A stretch of 64,000 bases of DNA from Varroa destructor (lineage: Eukaryota > Arthropoda > Arachnida > Mesostigmata > Varroidae), in contig NW_019211457.1 of assembly GCF_002443255.2 (NCBI RefSeq), positions 21,277,497-21,341,496 of the forward strand, read 5' to 3'. Position numbers and translations under genes: made by a program. Numbering within the stretch: the stretch's first letter is position 1; every line of letters begins with the position of its first letter. Shown here piece by piece: positions 37,301 to 50,700 of this stretch. The notes beneath the pieces were generated by a model. That model did no database searches. It was not told the origin of the DNA and saw only the letters and a program-made list of their open reading frames with translations.

Positions 37301-40300
37301 ACACTTGTTCGGATCTTAAGTTAAGCGCTTCGCTGTTAACTGCCAATCGCATTTAATTACGTAGCCTTATAACTTCAAAACACGACTGCGTGATCTGAAT
37401 TATAGCTTTCGTGTGAGCTTTGTTATTATGATCTATAAAAAAGCCTTCGTGCACCTTTCGCCTCGACCTTCAAAAAATTCGTGTGCAATGTATACCAAAG
37501 CAAATCTATACCATCAGCATGTAAACATAGGCAATTTGGATTTGATTCAAATGTAGCCTTGTCTGAAGGTTCTGGTGGAGTGTAGGTGTTGAGATCCCAC
37601 TGGCATACGTCCAGTTCTCGATAATTCATGCCTTCACGCTTTTATTCTACTTTTCGTTATGTTTTATACCTCTATCTGACTCTATGAACAAATGCACTTC
37701 ATAATGCTTTATTTAAATTACTTTTCAAGTAAGATTCAGCTTACGTGTCCTATTACACTAGGCTATTACTGTTTATTTACTTCACCTGGTATTCGATTGT
37801 TGCTACCGTTGTACAATAGTACTTGTACTACTAGCACTGTATATCATTACTGTGACACACTCGAAAAAGCACTATGGACAGAGTCCGCAAGATACAAGGT
37901 ATTGCACAAATTAAGCAGAAGTAACGCATTTGTAGCATTCATTCTCCAGGGGGGAGAAAGTATTAAAAAAATGCGATTATAATTGTTTTAAGGTAATAAT
38001 TAACAAAGAATAGTTCAATTTAACGGAATTCCTACGGTGAAAAAAATGCATGCAAAGCAAAAAGACCACTGCATTTTCCTGCATTAAAACATTGTTTTAT
38101 ACTGATGCATTTTTAGACACAGGTGTTTAGACCGTTTCTCATTTACTGAGTACTGTTTAGTTTATTTAGGCATAAGGCGTTTACTTTGAGATTACATAGA
38201 TCACGCAGTATGTTGTTTTTGCCTGTCCAGATCAACCTATCCGGGGTTCAATTTGAGGAGTCTCAATGGAAGCCACTAATGCTGTTTCAGGCGAGCCCCC
38301 GTCTACATTTTGGTCATCTTTCACTAACTGCAACCACCACGGCTACTAACAACAGCTTCTGCTTCTAACAAGAACAACAATAACTTCGCTCATCAGTTAG
38401 TTCGCGGTAATGAACGAAGTGCGCCGCAGTTAAGCTTGTGCCTGAAGATTACTACGCCTTTTCTTGTAAGCCAATTTAAGATATCAGAGTCTCGAAATGA
38501 AAATTACTTTTTCTCAAAAAAGTCGTTTTTGGGACCCAATTGTTACCGATTGGCAGCTCAAAAAGTTGTAGCTGCTATTGTCAATCTTACGAGTAACACC
38601 ACATCGCGCTGGTGTCTTGCCTGAGAGGGAAAACGCCAGAAAGCAACTCTCAAGCGCCATACATTTACCGTCTTCGTAGGTAAGGGAAAATTGAGCTGAG
38701 AGGTGCGAATAAGACTAGCATTGCGTGTTGGAGATGAGAGGATGAACAAGACACGAGTGAGTGCCGAGTAAACGGATGCCATTACTATTGATATCTTTCC
38801 ACGGTCAGAAAGAGGTGAACTGTATCTGCCATCAAGTACTGTGCAGCACCAGTCGTTCTCAGTGAACTTCTTGTTCTCACCAAACAGAAAAACATAGGTA
38901 AATTATAAACGTTACTGGTTTAAAACATTTTATGTATTCGGTAAGACGGTTTATTGTGTTATAGGAGTTATGGTAGGCAAACATATACAAGACGATGAAC
39001 TTCCTGGAAAAGACGTCGCAAAGGAGTTCTATGCTCGCTATGAACCGAAAGAGATATTGGGCAGGGGGGTGAGCTCAACAGTACGTCGGTGTGTAGAAAA
39101 AGATACTGGTTACGAATTTGCGGCGAAGATTATCGACGTGTCAAGTTCCGATGCTACGAGTGAATCTTCTTTTCTTGATGCAACTCGAAGAGAAATTTCA
39201 ATTTTGCGACGAGCAGCTGGTCACCCGCACATTATTCAGCTGCATGACGTGTTTGAATCGACGACGTTTATTTTTCTGGTGCTTGAGCTGTGTCCTCATG
39301 GTGAATTGTTTGACTACTTGACCTCGCTAGTGACACTGTCAGAAAAAAAGACTCGTCACATTATGCGCCAGCTTCTGGATGCTGTAGCCTTCATTCATGA
39401 CCATGACGTTGTGCATCGTGATATCAAGCCTGAAAACATTTTGCTTGATGAGAAATTTAATGTTAAGGTTACAGATTTTGGTTTTGCTACCGAGCTACCC
39501 CAACAGGCAGAGCGGCTTCGGGAATTGTGCGGCACGCCGGGCTACCTTGCACCGGAGTTACTAAAAGCTTCGATGTATGAAGCAGAGGATGGCTATGGTC
39601 GCGAGGTCGATGTGTGGGCTTGCGGGGTCGTAATGTACACCTTGCTGGTTGGATTTCCACCCTTTTGGCACCGCAAGCAGATGATTATGTTACGCGCGAT
39701 TATGGAAGGTCGTTACGAATTTAAATCACCTGAGTGGGATGATGTCACTGACACAGCTAAAGACCTAATACAAGCAATGTTAACTGTTGATCCGAGTAAG
39801 CGGATCACGGCTCATCAAGCGCTTCAACATCCGTTTTTTGGCGGCGTGTCTGGTGAAAGTCAGCGAGTATTTAACGGAAAGAAAGCTTTCCACCTGGCCT
39901 GTCTAACAGTACGCGCCATGATTCGAATACGCCGACTAAAATATACGCCGGAACTAATTACTGCAGACGTTGTTGTTCGTGAACCCTACCGCATACGTAC
40001 ATTACGCAGAGCCGTCGATGCATGCGCTTTCCGTGTGTACAATCACTGGGTAAAACGTGGAGAGGTACAAAATAGGGCTGCGTTATTTGAGAACACACCA
40101 AAATGTGACCTTCTTAATATTATCAACAACTCGTACAATGTTAACAAAGAAAACGTACAAGGTTTAATATGAAGAGAACAGGATCTCCTCAGTTGAAGCC
40201 GTCTGAAAACAAGTGGGTTTGGAAATATCACGTGTATGTTACTTGCCCCGTTTCTAAATCTCACTTATCGTAGTCTATTAAAACCTGTTTATAGAACTGG

Positions 40301-43300
40301 AGATCACGTACTCTAAGTGAGGCACAACATATAAAAAACAATTAACATATAAAAACATTAAAAAAAAGTGGAGCACACGTGTAAAATAAAATCACGGCGA
40401 TAATGATCTAGCAGCGAATGGGTACTTGTGGTAAAGGGAATGCAGCCGGCGAGCTTTTGTGTAATTAAAAACAATTGACATACTACTATAGTAATTAAGT
40501 GGACTATTTATTAATTGTACATCAACGTAAACGTATTTTTAATCTAGTAAATTCTAAAGACTAAAAGCATCAGATATTCTATTTGATTGACGTTTTAAAT
40601 TGTAAAAGATGCTTGGTAGCACGAATCGTCGTCGCTTTCGTTTTGGATGGTTGGAGTGATTGCTCTTATAGTGAATTGGTTCTAGAATACACTCCACTCA
40701 AATGCCGTCAATAAATGTGTGAATAATGAAGAATTGACGAACGAACGCATCCAGGTATCACGTTTTGATTCACATAAGTACAATTTCTACGATGCACATA
40801 GCCATACCATATAAGAACATTGCTATTATAAAAATTGTTGAATTCTTTCCTACATGTTACGCTATATAGAATTAATAGCAGGCGAATTCTTAAAAAACCG
40901 ATGGCAAGCCGATTCATGCAGCCGGTAATTATGTCAGACCAATCAGGCATACAACCTTCTGTAATGCAAGCTGTTAAAAATTTAGTAGTGGTCAAGTGAA
41001 CTACATGAGGTGGTACATGAGCAACAAATTTGAAAGCCCGTGTCGATAAATTACATAAATAACTTTGTAACGACGGCTGGTATTTACCCTTATATAAGTA
41101 CGGTCGACCAGCAGGAATAAATGGATCAGAGTTGAGAACGCGAATGTGTGTATACATTTTTGCATTCTCAGAAAACATGCCACTTTTTTGACATAGCTAC
41201 AACGAAGTTGCTTGCGTTAAAATGGTACAAATGCGTGCCTCAGCATACAGCAATTGTGATTTTTAGGATTATTTATTGTCTATAATGCCTGATAGATTTG
41301 TCATTTGTCAGTAGTATCATACGTATAAGTTCAATTAGTTATACCCAAAAATTGATTCTTATCTATAAAGAGTGCTCATAGGTATCCTTACTTATTAAAA
41401 TGCTCGCTGTCGAAATATCTTTGAAGCCTTTTTACTAACAGAATAACCTATGCAAGTAAATTATTTTCTAGACCATGGTTAATAATTTTTATTTTGTACA
41501 ATTGTCTGATTGTAAGTTATTTAATAAAAAAGAAATATGTGAGTTACTGTCATAAAAAGCATTGTGGAGTTTTCTATCTATTAATGTTTATTTTGAGTAA
41601 AGGTTGAATGAAATTTGAATCGGGACTCTATAAGCTGTTTTTCACCCGTCTTTAAAAAAGCATATCTTTTTATTGAAGAACATTTACTAACCACTGTGTT
41701 GATGATTTTTGATCACCTTTATTGAATCTTCTACCATGTTTACAAGGTATTTGGACATAAAACGGTGTTTACGTTGTGAATATATAGCCCTAAGAACATT
41801 AATTTCGTCTTTAATTTCAATATGGCTTTATTAAGAAATTTTGCATTAGGCTAAAAAGGTGGTAAAAACAAGCACTGCCTCCTTCTCTAGGGATACGTTG
41901 CACTTCTTAACCTACAATTATATTTTCTCGTAACATTATAAGTCCGTCTTAAGTTTCGTTTTCATTTATATTTGTTTTATTTTGGAAAAAATCTATATTT
42001 GTTAGATGTTGCTAACACGCGAAATGGGCAATTGCTAAGCTTTTAAGGTACCCAAAAAATCCAAGGGTTCTGATGGACTTCTATTTCAACGCGATTAGGT
42101 GCTAGTATTCCAACGACTTAGCGTAGGGATTACAATTTTGACTTTTGCTAACAAGAAGCAGACATTTAAGAAAGACTAGGGTAAGAATGTCGAATCCTTT
42201 CTTGTGTGTGATAGAAGTGTGCGAATTTTTTTGCTGCTTCCGCTGAAGCATATGGGGTAGCAGTATAAGGTTCTATTGCTAAGGCATGCTGAGTACCGCC
42301 AAAAAGCAGAAAGTAAATGTGTGCCTTGCGTCTCCGTATCAGCACCTTCATTGTTGTATGTAATGTCCTCCGATGACAGTGTTCAGATACACAGATTTAA
42401 ATAGGGATATCTAACTGTCACATTTAAAACTTCGAAGATTTTTAGACTCCCTATTAATGTGCAGGTCTCAGTAGTACATATTATCATCCTTGCCCAAAAT
42501 TTCCTTTAGTAAATGATGAAACCTTAGGTGGATTAACGCTAAATACGGTCAAGTCATAAATTATCGTCGTTGACAAGCTTGGAAAAGCGTTAGACGCTGT
42601 AGTTTACCTAGTCGTTAGTCTTCTCTCAGAAAACGAGGCAGATTAACTTAGAAATATGTGAAGATCTAAGGAGTCCTAATTTCCAGAAATTTACCTCTAC
42701 GAACAAATTGAATCTTTTACTTATTTACTTATTGGATAACTCTTTTGATTCTCTCAGATAAGTGCCAATCGTTGAAAAGAAACAAAATTCATATTAGCAC
42801 AACGCGTCGGCTGGCAGGCTGATCTATTTAAAGATACAGCCTAGTCTTGCTGCCTTTCATCTCTACAGAAGCGTGCAGCAAAGTAGCGTATTCAAAAATC
42901 AGAGACTTACTATTTGAAAAAGAGAGATTCTTACTGTGCATAAGTAAATACTGAATAAATACTGTAAATACCGAATGTAAAATAAAAATTTAGTCTACAC
43001 GCAACCTGGCTCACCCGTAGTGTCCGTACGCTTGTATGAAAATAAACTACTTCAAATGTAAATACCATAGAATGGCACGATGAAGTTAAATGCCACCTAC
43101 AATCTATTTTTGCCATGCATTGTTAAAGTAACTCAAGTGTTTTTTGAAAACTCCGACATAAACCTCAAAATACGTATGTTGAATTAAAAATCTTTCAAAT
43201 GTGATCGTTCATTTTTAAACTTTCAAATAAAGGTGCCTCGCCAAAGTGTCATTGGTCTTTATTACTTGCCTTTGTAAAGGGCGAATATGAAGAAATCTGA

Positions 43301-44699
43301 CTAAATTGTCAGCACACAAACCGAACTATTTTTCCAGCATTGCTAAAATTTAATGGCGCATGGTTGCGCCATTAAAATAGACTGCTCACAACTACTATAT
43401 GTATATAGCATATATAGATACACTTTAGTTTACTATCAAGTTTGACATTTTTAAGATATAGAAAGTTTATTTCTTTAAGAAATAGTTAATGCAACGTATA
43501 TTTTATGTTTTTATATGGAACTGAGCACGATAATTCAAATCTGCGAAACGCGATAATATGAGATAGCTTAATTTCATTACCAAACTTCACCCCAGTGTCA
43601 CCGATTGGTCGGCCAAATCAGTTACTACATTTTCAAACTCTCTGGCTTTATTAACAAGGAAATTTATATAAAAAGTAAATATCTTTAATCGTAGCTCAGT
43701 AAAATATGAAGGCGCTGAAAGTTGCAACAAGAATGTAAAGTTGCGTCATTGGGGCCAATTAAACAGAAATTTAACCATGTCAGATGGAGTATAAAAGTGA
43801 AAAGTCGTTCAACAGGTCAGACGATACTCACTCAAATGAGAAGTGTTTGTTTTAGATTTGTACGTTAGTCAAAATCCAAGATTTTTTCTACAGATTGGGA
43901 AATTACGGGCTGTGATCGAAACCAGTTAGATGAGTTAAGTACATTGGAAAACAGAAAATCAAAGTTATATTACAAAGTTAGACTTAAACTACATCAATTC
44001 ATGTGATACCTCAAATTTTCCTCAATGGAAGTTGCCTCTTCATTGACTGATTGGCGGTCCGTTAGATAGTATCTCAGTCGTTTAGAAGAAACGCATCGTC
44101 GTTCATATGTAACACGAAAATGGGATGCATAGTAAAGTAGCTGAAAATTTGATTCTAGGTAAGATCACTTTTGTTTGGGTTACTACAATATTGCTTAGGG
44201 TAAAACACGTTCTGGAAGCCGTTATTGAAAGCTAAGCCAAAACTACTGTATCAGAATGCCTAATATTTAGCGCGTATGCAGATAGTTGGTCCTAATGATA
44301 TAAAATAGGTATCGATTGCGAGTATTTTAGGAGACTGCAATGAGAGTATGTTTTTAATTACTTGAATGAAGAAGAATATTTCACTGAAATTACAGCGAAA
44401 AGACTGGTGTAAAAAACGTAGTTCCTTAAAAGGCAGCCTTGAAGTTCCCTGTAATTCCATTTTCTAATTTCATTCACACAACAAGTGAGATGACGTAACG
44501 AAATTAAAAATTTTACTTCTCAAACCAATAATGTTAGCTTGTAGTAGGCCCAGAAACTTGGTTTTTGACTACACGAGCTGGAACAACGATATTCTGGGAT
44601 ACGCCAGATGTACCTCCTTTTACTGTTTGCACATTGAAGCCAGCGCTATAAACTTCTGAACAGTTGTACACTTGACTTAGTTTGCCATATATAATCTCT

Positions 44700-44736
<37 letters not shown>

Positions 44737-47700
44737 ACCGTTTCAAAACAAGAAAACGATCGAAATCTTACGAACTTAAATCCGGAACATATGATTGCTT
44801 GAACTATCGTTTAGTCCGCTATCCTTTGATCTAGGCCATGATTAAAGCTCAACGTCGAGCCCGTGCATTCTGTCTGTCGATTGCGTGATACATTCACAAG
44901 GTTCTTCATGAAGTCGACATATCTGGCATTGACTTCTTCTGTTTCAGACAGTATCTCGCAATAATAAAGGCCTTTGGTATTCATCTTGAGAATAAGCATT
45001 AGCTTAGCCCGAAATTATTGGTCACTGTTACCAGAGTCGTTTTTTGTCCTATTTATGCCCAGTCCTTTTCTAATGTTGGCATGAACCCATATCTTAATTA
45101 GGTTAGGTTAACTTAACTGGACGGTTTTTTGTAAGTAGTAATTGCAAACATTCTCTGTAGAGTATACCACGCGTGTTTCCGTCTGTTCTGGATTATGTTG
45201 GTGAGGAAGCTAGTTTTAGCTTTCCCCCTTCACTTTCAGTTTTTCCTATAGTTCCGCACTGAACCGACAGAAAGCACGTTGTCTATACTCTCTTTCACTC
45301 AAAAGTTTTGATAGTCCCAGCAACTTGTGCTTCCTTTAAGGGTACGCAGGTATAGTCAAAACTTTGTTTATGAGACTACACTCGCTTTATTGGACAGATC
45401 AGTATTTGGCCGCTTTAAAGGATAGGTTATACTCTTGAGTATAGGACAATAAATTGAGTTCTTTAAGTGTGAACAAATCTATGCAATTAACTTTTAGAAA
45501 CAGCAATCGCTAGATAAAACTGTCAGAAGGAGGCTAGTGACTTCACTTGACTTAAAATAAAGAACTCGCAAGTACTACTGAACATAACAGCAAGGCGCAT
45601 CATTTAAATTATCTCTTGGAAACACAGCTGCAGAAATAGTTCACTGTATAAGCCGTGTACTCCGTAAATGGTCTAATCTAATACTAAAAAGCACCGTCTT
45701 TAGTTTAAAAAATGCTATTTAAAATATCTTGTTAGGTTCGTTTGGTGACTTACAGCAGGTGTTATCCTCTACAGCTTCATGAGTATTGGTTCGCGGATTA
45801 CTACTGAAGCGTATGGTCAATTACTAGAAGAGAAGATGAAAAAATGTTTAATTAAGCGGCCTAGATTAGTTAACAGAGGTAAACCACATCTCTTATTTGA
45901 CAACGTTCGACCTCATGCCTCAAGAATTACGGCGGAAAAAATGTACAAGTCACAGTTAGTAGCCCTCTAACATCTACTGTACTTATGTTAGTTATACAAA
46001 TTACCATTTATTTCAAAATTTAAACAATTTTTTGGCAGAATAATTATTCAAATCTCAATATAGTGTGGAAATTGCATTTCGAGACTTCATGACTCCCCCC
46101 CCCCCCCCCAGATGGTCGTAATAATGATGCATTCTGCAATAAGATATAAACGAAAAATCTCAGAAAAACTCAAGCCAACTACTCGACGTTTCCCACCGAA
46201 TAACCTAATAATAATAATCATAATAGTAAAATAAGATTATTTCGGTCAGTATTCACGTTACACGCGAAACATACTCATCATGTGCGTTTGTTTGAGTATT
46301 TGTTTATAATTAATAGTCACATTGAAGATCTGTTGAAACTTTAAGTGTTAAAATAGCCTCATTCTATCAGCTCATGGTGCACTTTGGTTCTGTTCACCAC
46401 CTTATTCATTGATTCGCCCGTTATGTTCTCAGATGCCATGTACGTTGAAACTACAGGGTTTGTCAAAAGGTTGGAACAGTTTATTAGAGAAAACGGCTTT
46501 TGTTTAACATCTAGTAAAAAATTCTAGAAAAAACGTGATTTGAAAATTCTGTCTTGATAGGAAAGCTCTCTTCTGGTGTTCATGCAGCGTACTTAAAACC
46601 ATTTTCATTAACAAATGTATGTAATTTGATTTGCTAGTGACGAGAAAACATAGTAACCCGTCTGCACGAAATTTAAAAATATGGCTTTTTGTAAAAACAT
46701 ACCTTTGCAAGATGAGGCTGTTAAACAGCTTATATCATGCGTGTCCCGGACGTTATGCTGAAAAAGGGTAAATTTGCCTCATTTATGTGTCTTTTTTATA
46801 AAATAGATTTATTTACATTTTAAGGTTGGCCAATATACAGACCCTCGCCGATCGTTTCGTTTTTTTTAGGCATCTCTGGGTGTTTAAAACCCTTTCAGTT
46901 TTACCAAAGACAAATTGAGAGATATATGAGTATTCGTGTTTTTTAACAGTTTGTGGGGTACCTAGCCCTATAATTTTTGATCAGATTCGAAAAATTTTAA
47001 ATGTTTTTGTTTAATTTAAAATAAAACCCCCATTTTACGACGGTGGTTTAGTGGCAGCTAAGTTTCCCGTCTATATCAGCTGGTCAGCCAGAAGGGACTA
47101 GTTCAAGATTTTGTCTTTGAATTTAGTAAATTACTTGCAGCGTTTCCGTAAGTATTTCGGAGTGATAGTTTTTTTGATACGCGACACATTGTTTATATAA
47201 CAAGAAGCAAAATAAAGTTAGACCGAAAATGTGTATTATTTAATCTAAAGTATTCTTCTTTATAGCCTAAGTTCAAGTTAAAAAGGAAAGAACTCTTTCG
47301 AATAATACATAGAACTAAACAATTAATAGAAATATAAATGAGAAAGAAATATTTGAAGGATCCGCCAGCACTTTTTGACAAAGCTAACATATATGTATTA
47401 GTTGTTTAAAGATACTGTGCATCAACATGAAACCTATACGTAAACTATAAAGTCAGAGATGATGACTTTGATAAAATTACACTCTTATATTCTATATAGA
47501 ATGGTCGTAACTCTGTAGTCGTGGTAGATAAGAGAGATATAAGAAATATAAAGTTTGGGTAGACTTTTCGGTAATTGTTCCGCTAAGATTTACAAAACAG
47601 CTTGGATTTACATAACGAACTCAACAAATTTCTGCGATGCCATGCTGCTTTTCCGCATAAGAGAATTCTAATTCATATAAAAAAGATGTAAAGGACATAA

Positions 47701-50700
47701 AAATAATGTTAGTTACATAAGCTTATATTATTGTATTTTAGGGATGATCATGGTTTCACTGCTTTGCACTGGGCCGCTAAAGAAGGTCACGTTGGGATCG
47801 TGGATCTATTGATTAATCGTGGATGTCGTGTTAACGCTTTCAACCTTGGAGATGATACCGCGCTTCATCTCGCATCAGCCCACGGTCATCGCGATGTAGT
47901 TATTATGGTATGTATATTGCTAAGGTTTTTCAAGCTGAATCGCCTGTCTTTAGATCTTAAAAATGCCTCTATTTTAAATTTTTATTTGAGGCGAATTTTA
48001 GTAAAAGCTTGAGAAATATATAGTGTACTAATTGGCCTTAAAAATGACGTTAGCAATGTGATTTTTTAAATGCCAATAATTATAAAATTTTTATGCATTA
48101 AAAAGCGCGATCTTGTCATTGTTCTAAAAACGAATATCATCTCTGATGCTGGTTAACTCTTGCCATATCCACGGGCACTGTCTAGTACGACCACCACGTA
48201 CGATATGGATCAATGATTTAGACAATAGGTTATATATAGTACCGACAATGGAATCATTTTGGCCAATCATTTGGCCATCAATGGCCATCATCACAATAAA
48301 TATGTCATAAAATAATCCTCGTTTATGAAGTTTATGAACTAATTCTCGTAGAACAACAATACAAGATTAGCGAAATTGAGTAGGCCCTGATAATGGCTGA
48401 GACTTAATTTTTTCCATTTGATATGAATATTAGGGTTAGAGAAAGCTAGATACAAGTTCAGGGTCTAGTCATTCTGGCTTACGATGTGATCTCAATCGAT
48501 TGTTTTGCTAGCGGGAGGCAAATAGTCAATTTTACTATTTTGTGAGCTTGTGATCATGCCACATATTTTAAGACATAGACTAGAACATGCAGCATAGTAA
48601 CAAGATCACATACGTTTATTGCGTTTATACAGTCAATTTCATTTCATTTACTAAGATCAACTTATAAGAATCGAAGTTCTGCTCTCATATCTGTAATAAA
48701 TAGCACTTAATAGTTTCTTCCCATTTGTAGCTCCGTATGCTAGTTTTGCGTCTTTTGAAAAAAATACAAATACACATTTTTAACGAGTTGATACGAGCTT
48801 GTGCTGACTGTATAGGAGACCTTAGGTTCTTTTCACTGGAATTTTGCTAATGACATTTATGCTATTACTAAAAATCGACCTAGTGAGATACACTGTTATA
48901 TCATTTTTTATTTATAGGATATTTTAAAAGGCGAAATCAATCTTGAGGAATGACAGAGTTTAGTTACAAATGCTTAGCGTATGGAGTGCTTGATTTATGA
49001 AAAAACGAAGATAGTGTGTTTTGACTTTATAAATAAGTTCCTGAGTGACATAATATTCAAAACATAATAGCAGGTATTTCCGCTTGCAATATGGTCTTGA
49101 TGTTGTGAATGAATCAGTATCCTTTATCACAATTCAAAGTTAGGAAATGTATAAAATGCAAATGATAAAGTGTTACTCCTGACTGTTTATCCGGTGTAAA
49201 CACCGTCCACCACAAATATTGCTTCAACTCAAGACCTCAGTCTTTCACAACTTTCAAATGATTCTTTTGCAAACGTGTGAACGCTTTCCTGCTAGCACGA
49301 ATGAGAACAACGATACAACTATATCTAGAGTTGTTCTATAACGTTTCAGCTCGCAACATACGGCAGTAATATGTGCTAATTCGAGAATATGCTCATATTT
49401 TCAAGCAGCCCACCGTACAGTAACGGGCTAATATGGATCAATGCTAGCCTTCTTTCAGACTTTTCTAGCTATACACAATTGCGCAACACTTCGTGGAGCA
49501 GTCAGATTACGTTCTTTGGTGATACGTCCGCCTTTTTGGAAGTATCATGATGTCGACTTTGCTGGAGACCACACTTAAATTTTCTTTTATTCTCCTCTCG
49601 ACCGTTTATTTGTATTGACAATAGGAATGTTTTCATCAGAGAAGGACCAAAGGCAGCCTATAGTTTCACTGGCGCGAAAACTGTACATCAACAAGCTAAT
49701 CGAAACATAAAAATCGCCAGAAATGCACTTCTATAATAAGTTTTTCATTTACCTGTGCTGGAATTTGCTCGTTTTTCGGCAGCCGCAAGTTGATTTACTG
49801 TCGGTTTGGGAAAAAGTATATAATTTCGGTAGGGGTTTGTCCAGCCCAAAGGGACTAAGTAATGGCTGATATTCGCCCGAATTCTTAAAACGACACACTG
49901 CTTTTCGCCATGGCTGCAAGTGTATTTATATTTTTTTTTGAAGGTGCTTTCTTTGAACGTGCTTTCATCCAGTACTATCAGCTTTGGGTGAATTGTGAAG
50001 CACTAGGCCGTTCATCGAAGACGAGTATCTTGACTTGTCGGTAGGCCAAGGTTGAATTTTAGTAAAACACGCTAAGCACGACAGATCCAGCAGGTCTAAG
50101 TTTTGGACAGATGTACTATACACTGGTTGTTTGAATAGACATATTCCCCTTTAAAACAAATTTTTAAATTGTTAAATTGGAAATTTGGGATTATAAGAAA
50201 TGTTTTTTGTGACATTTTAATGACTTTTCAAGCCCTTATAAATTAATCTGTTAGAGATTTCCGCTACTCTTCAAACATTTTGAGAACCATAGGTAATCTA
50301 TAGATAAAAAGAAGTTTTCCTTTATATAGTGCGGTTAAAGCCGGAAGTGGACGGCAACCCAATATTAAGGCATAATTGGGCCCTGCATAGTCTCCACCAG
50401 GATAAATTGGTTCCAATTTATCCTTCATAGTTACCATTGGAGTCACGAACTCGGTGCCATCTCGGGTAAAGAAGTTCGCTTCGACATTGCCATCAGACCT
50501 GAAGCTGAGTTGAAGGCTGCGGTTGTGGTTTATGGAAGATAGCATTGACATCATCCTTGACTATGGGTCGTTTGTCTTTTTGCAGTGATTTAAACCGAAT
50601 TTCAAAATCTGAGGAATAAAACGTTTGACTAGATCAAGGCACTGCTGAAGGGTAGCTTAGACTGCATCGAGGCTATATTCTTTAGAGGCCTGTTGAGTGT

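Larger units (their letters stand above)
40173..45739. other. ILK intron 1, part between PHKG and the mariner remnant
   Basis: AT-rich. Holds the PHKG 3' UTR with AATAAA at 40385-40390, the minus-strand ORF 40708-41178, a strong hairpin at 43349-43376 and an (AT)n microsatellite at about 44700-44736. A minus-strand frame at 44811-44999 has no family match. Confidence 0.4.
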
